Positions 16,579 to 22,200 of a stretch of DNA of 22,200 bases are shown piece after piece. Both the position numbers and the translations under genes were made by a program. Source of the stretch: Bacteroidota bacterium (GTDB taxonomy: Bacteria; Bacteroidota; Bacteroidia; Chitinophagales; LD1); assembly GCA_028288545.1 (NCBI GenBank), contig JAQBNQ010000207.1, positions 1 through 22,200 on the forward strand, given 5' to 3'. Under the pieces are notes generated by a model. The model saw only the letters and a program-made list of their open reading frames with translations, ran no database searches and was not told the origin of the DNA. Position 1 is the first letter of the stretch. Every line of letters begins with the position of its first letter.

Positions 16579-16609
16579 AAGCCGCTCCATAAATGAGCGG
16601 CTTTTTTTT
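16579..16609 (+). terminator. Intrinsic terminator of the first C10 protease gene
   Basis: AAGCCGCTC pairs with GAGCGGCTT around a CATAAAT loop (stem core 16581-16601), followed by eight T (16602-16609). It starts 21 bp after the stop codon. The stem is the same as that of the terminator after the second C10 gene. Confidence 0.9.
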
Positions 16610-16671
16610 GCCCGTAAGTGAACGGGCGAAGGTTATTATCATACCCATATCTTATTAAGCATAATTTACCG

Positions 16672-16728
16672 CCCCTAAAATAAGGCCGGCAATAAAAGCC
16701 ATAAGCCTTTAATCCCTTACCTTAGGGG
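16672..16728 (+). other. Imperfect inverted repeat upstream of the second C10 protease gene
   Basis: CCCCTAAAATAAGG (16672-16685) can pair with CCTTACCTTAGGGG (16715-16728), with a central 2-base mismatch and a 29-base loop. It ends 44 bp before the ATG at 16773 and could be a leader structure. A smaller hairpin, CCCGT/ACGGG, lies at 16611-16626. No clear Bacteroidota promoter was found in 16610-16772 and no small gene is apparent. Confidence 0.35.
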
Positions 16729-16772
16729 TAGTGATTTGCGATATCCCATAACCCTTAACCAAAAAATATTTT

Positions 16773-19253
16773 ATGAAAAAGATCCTTTTACTTTCAGTGA
16801 TCGGTATTATGGTTGTTAACTACAGGCTAAATGCCGGCGTGGTTACGCTGCAAAACGCACAAACGGTAGCGGTTACTTTTTACAAAGCTTATGTTAACTC
16901 GGGGCGCACGGTAAGTGCAACTTTGGCCTACACCAAAGCAGAAGCGGATAACACCGTTGATTTCTACGTTTTTGACATTAATCCAAAGGGTTTTGTAATC
17001 GTATCAGGCGATGATAATATGGAGCCTGTATTAGGCTATTCCAGCGAAACTGCGTTTGATGTAAATGTGGCGCAAAAAAAAGCGATTGGCTACTGGATGA
17101 ATCAAACGGCCGCTAAAATTTATAACGGTATTCAACAACATGTAAGCGCCGATGCCCGTATTAGCGGATTATGGAGTTCGTATCAACAAGGTGTAAATCC
17201 TGGAATTACAAAAAGCGGCGTAGTTACCCCATTGGTTACAACAACCTGGAACCAGGAACCGTATTACAATCAACTATGTCCCTTTAGTACCACCGATAAC
17301 CAAAGAGCTGTAACTGGCTGTGTGGCCACGGCAATGGCGCAGATCATGAAATTCTGGAACTACCCGGCAACAGGAACAGGTTCCTATTCTTATACAGATG
17401 CGCCTCCGTCTTTTTCTAATAACTACGGTGTGCAGTCTGCCAATTTTGGAGCAACCACTTATAATTGGGCAGCTATGCCATTAAACTTAACGGCAAACAA
17501 TACAGCCGTTGCTACTTTAATGTATCACTGCGGGGTAAGTGTGGCCATGGATTACGGGGACGATAACCAAGGGGGAAGTGGGGCCTGGGTATTGCAGTCA
17601 GAAGCAGGTACAGGACGTCCATGCGCGCAAAAATCATATGCTACCTATTTCGGTTATAATGCGGCTACTATGCAGGGCGTTAAACCTACAAGTTACACCG
17701 CTGCAGGATGGATAACCTTGTTGGAAAACGAATTAAGCGCAGGACGCCCAATTCAATATGAGGGCTTTGAAGCTTCGGGCGGTGGTCATACCTGGGTGTG
17801 CGATGGTTTTGATGCAAATAATATGTTTCACATGAACTGGGGTTGGGGCGGATATGATAACGGCTATTTTGTTATCACTAATCTTAACCCGAATCCGTAT
17901 ACTTTTAATACCGGTGATGCCGCTTTAATAGGCATTCAACCATTGGTGGCTAATACCTGCAATGTACCGTCGGGCTTATCTACTACGGCAGTTACTACTT
18001 CTGCAGCTACATTTAACTGGACAGCAGTTGCGGGAGCCACAAGTTATAATGTGCATTACAGAGTTGCAGGCACCACCCTTTGGACAAGTGGTACTTCCGC
18101 TTCCACCGCGTTTACTGCCAACGGCTTAGTAGCAACTTCTAATTACGAGTGGCAGGTACAAACAGTTTGTGCTTCGGGGTCGTCAGCGTTTTCGGCGTCC
18201 AGTACTTTTACTACCAATTCTGCCACGGTAACCTGTGGAGTGCCAACAAGTCTTACTTCATCTGCTATTACGGCATCAGGAGCTTCTTTAACCTGGGGTG
18301 CAGTTAGTGGTGCAACCAGTTATACAATCGAATACAAATCATCTTCCGGTGCAGGATGGACCACTATAACAGGCCTTGCTACACCTACCTACAACATAAG
18401 TGGTCTTGCAACGTGCACAGCTTATCAGTTTGCAGTATTAAGCGTTTGCGGCGCAGGTAGTAGCGTTTATAGTGCAGCCGCCAGTTTTACAACTATCGGT
18501 TGTCCTTTAACTTACTGTGCATCCAGGGGGACAAACAGCAATTACGAATACATCAAAAAGATTTCGATAGGTACTATCAGTAACACCAGCGGTAGCAATG
18601 CAGGTTATGGCAATTTTACAACCTTAAGCACTAACCTTACCGGTGGCACTGCTACTAGCATTAGCGTAACCCCGGGTTTTGCAAGTGGTTCGTACCACGA
18701 GTACTGGACGGTGTATATTGACTACAACCACAATGGAGTATTTACCGATGCCGGTGAAATGGTTGCACAGGTTAATTCAACAGGCGCTACCAGTAAAGCG
18801 TTTAGTGTGCCAACTACCGCATTAAATGGCGTTACCCGTATGAGAGTGCAAATGCAGTACGGCGCTTATCAAACCAACCCGTGTGCCGCATATACTTATG
18901 GCGAGGTGGAAGATTATGATGTAAATATTACAGGTAACCTTCATTTAGCAGCACTCGGCGAAACAGACGCTTCTCTTCCTGCAACTGAAACTGATGCAAT
19001 ACCCGAAATGCGGTTATATCCTAATCCGGCACAGGATAATTTAACTGTCGATTTTAGCAGTAACATAGAAGGAGTGGTACGAATTAATGTCTACAATATC
19101 TCGGGCCAAAGGGTTATGCTGTATGAAGGATCTTCGGTGGTGGGTTTAAATACAGAAAACATAAACACTAATGCCTTTGGAAGCGGAGTTTATATTATTG
19201 AATTGGAAAATAACAGAATTGTAACACGTCAAAGATTTATCGTTTCTAAATAG
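16773..19253 (+). CDS. C10 family (streptopain-like) cysteine protease with two FnIII repeats, GEVED domain and T9SS tail
   Basis: An 826-residue paralogue of the preceding gene, collinear with it through the catalytic domain: C183 in TGCVATAMAQ and H339 in GGHTWVCDG fall at the same residue numbers. Layout: signal peptide (about 1-21), Spi-like prodomain (about 22-115), C10 domain (about 150-392), two FnIII units (about 396-486 and 488-575) instead of three, GEVED domain (YIDYNHNG, GEVEDYDV) and T9SS tail (LYPNPAQDN to RFIVSK). Loss or gain of one FnIII unit accounts for the 87-residue difference. Both catalytic residues, the prodomain and the sorting tail are intact, so this is an active gene rather than a decaying copy. 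The two genes differ at many synonymous sites, so the duplication is not recent. Substrates and any division of labour are unknown. Confidence 0.93.
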   Translation: MKKILLLSVIGIMVVNYRLNAGVVTLQNAQTVAVTFYKAYVNSGRTVSATLAYTKAEADNTVDFYVFDINPKGFVIVSGDDNMEPVLGYSSETAFDVNVAQKKAIGYWMNQTAAKIYNGIQQHVSADARISGLWSSYQQGVNPGITKSGVVTPLVTTTWNQEPYYNQLCPFSTTDNQRAVTGCVATAMAQIMKFWNYPATGTGSYSYTDAPPSFSNNYGVQSANFGATTYNWAAMPLNLTANNTAVATLMYHCGVSVAMDYGDDNQGGSGAWVLQSEAGTGRPCAQKSYATYFGYNAATMQGVKPTSYTAAGWITLLENELSAGRPIQYEGFEASGGGHTWVCDGFDANNMFHMNWGWGGYDNGYFVITNLNPNPYTFNTGDAALIGIQPLVANTCNVPSGLSTTAVTTSAATFNWTAVAGATSYNVHYRVAGTTLWTSGTSASTAFTANGLVATSNYEWQVQTVCASGSSAFSASSTFTTNSATVTCGVPTSLTSSAITASGASLTWGAVSGATSYTIEYKSSSGAGWTTITGLATPTYNISGLATCTAYQFAVLSVCGAGSSVYSAAASFTTIGCPLTYCASRGTNSNYEYIKKISIGTISNTSGSNAGYGNFTTLSTNLTGGTATSISVTPGFASGSYHEYWTVYIDYNHNGVFTDAGEMVAQVNSTGATSKAFSVPTTALNGVTRMRVQMQYGAYQTNPCAAYTYGEVEDYDVNITGNLHLAALGETDASLPATETDAIPEMRLYPNPAQDNLTVDFSSNIEGVVRINVYNISGQRVMLYEGSSVVGLNTENINTNAFGSGVYIIELENNRIVTRQRFIVSK

Positions 19254-19271
19254 TTTTTTATCGGGTTTTAG

Positions 19272-19302
19272 AAGCCGCTCCCAAAAGGAGCGGCTTTTTT
19301 TT
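19272..19302 (+). terminator. Intrinsic terminator of the second C10 protease gene
   Basis: AAGCCGCTCC (19272-19281) pairs with GGAGCGGCTT (19287-19296) around CAAAA, with a run of eight T in all. It starts 18 bp after the stop codon. The 9-bp outer stem AAGCCGCTC/GAGCGGCTT is identical to that after the first C10 gene, suggesting the terminator was duplicated with the gene. Confidence 0.9.
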
Positions 19303-19322
19303 GTGTCATCCCAAAATTAAGT

Positions 19323-19353
19323 TTTGATTGAACCCTTTCCTTTTTTAGCTTTA
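19323..19353 (+). promoter_or_regulatory. Bacteroidota-type promoter for the sulfotransferase-like gene
   Basis: TTTG (19323-19326) and TAGCTTTA (19346-19353) are separated by exactly 19 bases. The phylum consensus is TTTG-N19-TAnnTTTG, so only the last base differs. Transcription would start about 19360, giving a leader of roughly ten bases before ATG 19371. It lies 20 bases after the terminator of the C10 gene, so the gene is likely expressed independently. Confidence 0.55.
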
Positions 19354-19370
19354 AGCCACAAACAAAATCT

Positions 19371-20033
19371 ATGGCATTAAAAGTTATTGGCACCGGACAA
19401 GGAAGGACAGGAACCATGTCCCTTAAAAATGCTTTGGAGCAATTGGGTTTTGGCAAGTGCTATCATATGTACGAGTTGATAGCAAATACGCCCGAACACA
19501 TAGCTTATTTTCAACGGGCAGAGCGCGGCGAACAGGTGGATTGGGACAAAATGTTACAGGGTTTTGGATCGGCTGTTGATTTTCCGATAATACAATACTA
19601 CCCGCAGTTGATTAAAAAATACCCGGATGCAAAAATCATTCACACTATGCGCGACCCCGAAAGTTGGTTTAAGAGCGCCTCGGATACCATACTGAATGTA
19701 GGCCGCCCGGGACCGCTGAAGATGGTGAAGACCCTGGTTCAGTTACCCTTTTCACCGAAATTGAGGAACAGGATGAAGGTATTTGGATATATTGGAAGAA
19801 TGAAGAAAAAGGAATTTGGAGCGGATGTAAAGGATAAAGCGACAGTTATCAAAAGGTTTAACGAGTGGAACGAAAGGGCTTTAAAGGATTTGCCGAAAGA
19901 CCGTTTGTTGATTTATAACGTAAAAGATGGATGGGAACCTCTTTGTAAGTTCTTGAACGTTCCAGTGCCAAACACGCCCTTTCCAAAAACTAATTCAACA
20001 GAGGAGTTTATACAGCAAACTAAGAATATGTGA
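19371..20033 (+). CDS. Sulfotransferase-family protein (Sulfotransferase_4-like)
   Basis: A 220-residue cytosolic protein whose fold should transfer sulfate from PAPS to an acceptor. GQGRTGTMSL (9-18) is the 5'-phosphosulfate-binding loop at the N-terminus; MRDPESW (93-99) sits at the 3'-phosphate-binding position. DGWEPLCKFLNVPVP and PFPKTNS near the C-terminus (187-209) are typical of the small Sulfotransferase_4 group found in fungi, animals and bacteria. Acceptor and real activity are not known for most members. No signal peptide or membrane helix is seen. The ATG at 19371 follows an A-rich leader. The stop is only 16 bp from the stop of the convergent ABC ATPase gene, with no hairpin between them. 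Confidence 0.82.
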   Translation: MALKVIGTGQGRTGTMSLKNALEQLGFGKCYHMYELIANTPEHIAYFQRAERGEQVDWDKMLQGFGSAVDFPIIQYYPQLIKKYPDAKIIHTMRDPESWFKSASDTILNVGRPGPLKMVKTLVQLPFSPKLRNRMKVFGYIGRMKKKEFGADVKDKATVIKRFNEWNERALKDLPKDRLLIYNVKDGWEPLCKFLNVPVPNTPFPKTNSTEEFIQQTKNM

Positions 20034-20049
20034 TTCCGCTCTGGTTGAA

Positions 20050-20799
20050 TTATGCGAACCATCCAAAGAGGTCCTGCAATTGCAACTTGCTTTTTTCTGA
20101 TCCGCTTAAATCTTTGATTATTTGTCCTTCGCTCATTTGTATAAGCCGGTTCCCATATTGATGGGCGTCTTTAAGATTATGGGTAATAAGTACAGCGGTA
20201 AGTTTGTACTGTTTTATAAGCGTATCGGCAGTTTGCAGAATAAGATTAGCACTTCTTGGATCGAGTGCCGCAGTGGGCTCATCCAATAATAAAATATCCG
20301 TATTGTCCATTACGCTCATTAATAGCGTAAGCGCTTGTCGTTGCCCGCCCGATAAGGTACCCATAGGCTGTTCCACTTTATTTTCGAGCCCCATACCCAA
20401 GGTTGCAATTTTATCTTTCACCTGCTTTTTAAAAGCATCATTTACACCGATAACTAATTTTTTGCGGGTAGTGCGCAAAGCAGCCAGGCGAAAATTATCG
20501 ATGATGCTCAGCTCGGGCGCCGTACCGCTTAAGGGATTTTGAAAAACACGGGCAATCCATTTACTCCGTTTAAATTCCGCAAGTTTGGTAACGTCATTTC
20601 CATTGATAACTATTTTTCCGTCCGAGGGCAACTCTGCACCAGAAACGATGTTTAATAATGTTGTTTTGCCAGAACCATTAGAGCCAACAATAACTACAAA
20701 TTCCGCTCTCTCAATTTTAAGCGAGATATTGCCAAGGGCTTTTACTTCATTAACCTCACCGTGGTTAAAAGTTTTTGTAATATTATTCAACTCTATCAT
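20050..20799 (-). CDS. ABC transporter ATP-binding protein (COG1101-like)
   Basis: The 249-residue ATPase powers the neighbouring permease at the inner membrane. Motifs are complete: Walker A GSNGSGKTT (39-47), Q-loop Q87 in VFQNPLSG, signature LSGGQ (149-153), Walker B DILLLDEP (168-175), D-loop AALDP and switch H207 in LITHN. The FQNPLSGTAPELSIIDN stretch is characteristic of the COG1101 group paired with LivH-type permeases. The start overlaps the permease stop by 4 bases (ATGA), as expected for translational coupling. It is last in the cassette. Confidence 0.92.
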   Translation of the reverse strand: MIELNNITKTFNHGEVNEVKALGNISLKIERAEFVVIVGSNGSGKTTLLNIVSGAELPSDGKIVINGNDVTKLAEFKRSKWIARVFQNPLSGTAPELSIIDNFRLAALRTTRKKLVIGVNDAFKKQVKDKIATLGMGLENKVEQPMGTLSGGQRQALTLLMSVMDNTDILLLDEPTAALDPRSANLILQTADTLIKQYKLTAVLITHNLKDAHQYGNRLIQMSEGQIIKDLSGSEKSKLQLQDLFGWFA

Positions 20800-21665
20800 G
20801 ATGCGCTCCTCCTTCTTATAACCGGAATGCTTACTATCAACAAAACAAAAACCGCAGTTACTAATTTTAGCAGGTTGGGGTCAATGCCTATGGTTAGGGT
20901 AAAGGCAAGTACAAGTTGAAAAATAATGCTGCCACCCAAAACAACAGCCAGCTGCCAAATGATTGACCTTATCTTCAACCATTTAATTAGCGCATCGCCA
21001 ATCAGTACCGAACCCAAACCCGTGATGACGATACCGATACCCATGTTGATGTCGGTGAAGTTTTGATATTGCGCCACCAGGTAGCCGCTAAGGGCGGTTA
21101 AAGCGTTGGCAATAGCAAGGCCAATAATTTTCATAGCATTATTATTAATGCCGAGGGCGCGGGTCATAGAGGCGCTGTTGCCCGTGGCCCGCATGGCAAT
21201 ACCAAAATCGGTTTTTAAAACATAAGCCAGTATTGCAGCGATGAGCAGGATAAAGATCAATCCAATTAAGGCATCATTATATATGGAGTTACTAAACAAA
21301 TGCACCGATTGGAAGATACTGGAGACATTCAGCAAAGGAACATTCGAACGCCCCAGAATAGTTAGGTTAACAGAGTAGAGGCCCGTCATAACCAATATAC
21401 CCGCCAGTAGCGCTTCTATCTTTAATTGTGTGTGAATAATACCGGTTAAGGAACCGGCCAATGCACCTGCCAAAAGCACAATGGGGATAATTGCAAAAGC
21501 CGGCCAATGGGCAGTTAACAGCACCGCTGTAATAACGGCGCCTAAAGTGTAACTGCCATCGGTTGTAATATCGGGGATGCTGAAAATTTTCATAGTAATG
21601 AAAATACCCAGCGACATAGATGAAAGGCAAAGCCCCAACATGATGGCCGTTAAATAGAACTCCAT
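20796..21665 (-). CDS. ABC transporter permease, branched-chain amino acid/sugar permease superfamily (COG4120-like)
   Basis: The 289-residue membrane protein has eight or so hydrophobic helices, starting MEFYLTAIMLGLCLSSMSLG and ending in a basic RRRSAS tail. SIPDITTDGSYTLGA (29-43), the central LRATGN-like block MRATGNSASMTRALGIN and the GLGSVLIGDA block mark the BPD_transp_2 family as found with COG2984 binding proteins. It forms the membrane channel for the substrate. The ATG overlaps the binding-protein stop by one base (TAATG). No frameshift or truncation is seen. Confidence 0.92.
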   Translation of the reverse strand: MEFYLTAIMLGLCLSSMSLGIFITMKIFSIPDITTDGSYTLGAVITAVLLTAHWPAFAIIPIVLLAGALAGSLTGIIHTQLKIEALLAGILVMTGLYSVNLTILGRSNVPLLNVSSIFQSVHLFSNSIYNDALIGLIFILLIAAILAYVLKTDFGIAMRATGNSASMTRALGINNNAMKIIGLAIANALTALSGYLVAQYQNFTDINMGIGIVITGLGSVLIGDALIKWLKIRSIIWQLAVVLGGSIIFQLVLAFTLTIGIDPNLLKLVTAVFVLLIVSIPVIRRRSAS

Positions 21666-22200
21666 TATTTCAAAGCTTCAAAATCGGGTGGAACTGAAAT
21701 GTTGAATTGTTTTGCAGCGGTAGGGTTGAACACTTTTTTCCTAACCTTCACCATTTCCCACTTTAATCCATCGGTCTTTTTATTTTTAAGAAAGAGCGAG
21801 GCCTGTTCGCCGGCCTGGTAACCCCATTGGTAAATATCTGCACCATACGCTGCAACGGCACCGCGGGCTACTAAACCTGCTTCGCTTGTAAACACGGGCA
21901 CTTTAGCATTGTTACAGGCTTTTATAATTGTTTCAAACGATCCGAATACAGTATTGTCCGGGTTGGCAAAAAATGCATCAATATCTTTTGTAAGCAACGA
22001 TTGCGTTACCAATTGCACATCGGCGGTGCTGTTTACGGGCAGCGAAACCAAATCAATATTTAATTGTGAAGCTAATTCCTGTATCCGTTTAAGGGCCTCG
22101 GCGCTTTGAGGTTCGCTTTGGTTAAACAACATGCCTACTTTTAACTTACCCGATTTTGGAGTAACCAATTTTGGTATCATCGAAAACGAAGTGTCAATAT
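21665..22200 (-). CDS. ABC transporter substrate-binding protein (COG2984, TrpX-like), C-terminal part
   Basis: The frame is open to the window edge, so the N-terminus and signal peptide are outside. An internal Met (MIPKLVTPKSG) at 22180 is not the real start, because ISDTSFS-like coding continues before it. The visible 177 residues match the C-lobe of COG2984 / TrpX-type periplasmic binding proteins: KVGMLFNQSEPQS, the VQLVTQSLL helix, DAFFANPDNTV, KVPVFTSEAGLVARGAVAAYG, then YQAGEQASLFLKN. Homologues in Streptococcus bind aromatic amino acids, but many COG2984 proteins have unknown ligands, so tryptophan or tyrosine is only a suggestion. It is first of the visible three-gene cassette. Confidence 0.88.
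   Translation of the reverse strand, partial: IDTSFSMIPKLVTPKSGKLKVGMLFNQSEPQSAEALKRIQELASQLNIDLVSLPVNSTADVQLVTQSLLTKDIDAFFANPDNTVFGSFETIIKACNNAKVPVFTSEAGLVARGAVAAYGADIYQWGYQAGEQASLFLKNKKTDGLKWEMVKVRKKVFNPTAAKQFNISVPPDFEALK

Noticed and set aside
15002..18500. Repeated DNA in the C10 genes considered as a mobile element or assembly duplication
   Set aside because: The repeats are in-frame FnIII coding units and paralogous domains with many synonymous differences. There are no terminal inverted repeats or transposase, and an assembly artefact would be identical.

Overview
The window looks like chromosomal DNA of a Bacteroidota bacterium, probably near the Chitinophagales/Sphingobacteriales. 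The evidence is two large exported proteases with C-terminal type IX secretion (T9SS) sorting domains, GEVED and fibronectin type III modules typical of this phylum, A/T-rich translation starts without clear Shine-Dalgarno sequences, and one promoter matching the phylum consensus TTTG-N19-TAnnTTTG. The genus cannot be read from the sequence. Nothing looks like phage or an insertion sequence. I see no tRNA, rRNA or CRISPR array.

Layout. 1-131 is the 3' end of rplT (ribosomal protein L20), followed by a strong terminator and a gene-free stretch (132-433) holding further hairpins. 434-2233 (-) is a long-chain-type acyl-CoA dehydrogenase. A long imperfect inverted repeat lies between it and a divergent 802-residue exported CAP-domain protein with an OmpA-like segment (2448-4856). 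Next comes a MORN_2 lipoprotein (4885-5553, -). Divergent from it is a two-gene unit: a small four-helix membrane protein resembling vertebrate TMEM229 / the CmpB family, and a secreted Ca2+-dependent phosphoinositide-specific phospholipase C (5633-7275). A small WYL-like protein (7317-7685, -) lies downstream of a minus-strand unit made of an RsmF-type rRNA methyltransferase, SbcD and SbcC (13580 back to 7838). A near-perfect 62-bp palindrome sits between rsmF and sbcD.

13817-19253 holds a tandem pair of C10 (streptopain-like) cysteine proteases, each with prodomain, catalytic domain, FnIII repeats, GEVED domain and T9SS tail. Each ends in a nearly identical terminator hairpin. A sulfotransferase-like gene follows (19371-20033). 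The window ends in a minus-strand ABC importer cassette of the COG2984/COG4120/COG1101 type: binding protein (5' end outside the window), permease and ATPase, with start/stop overlaps.

How the genes fit together. SbcC and SbcD form one nuclease complex. The three ABC genes form one transporter. The two C10 proteases are paralogues probably exported by the same T9SS route. The TMEM229-like/phospholipase pair may share a membrane-lipid role. The other genes are unrelated neighbours. The most unusual features are the TMEM229-like/phospholipase pair, the proteases duplicated together with their terminators and a 273-bp FnIII repeat, and two heptamer-periodic repeat arrays translated in frame inside the rRNA methyltransferase.
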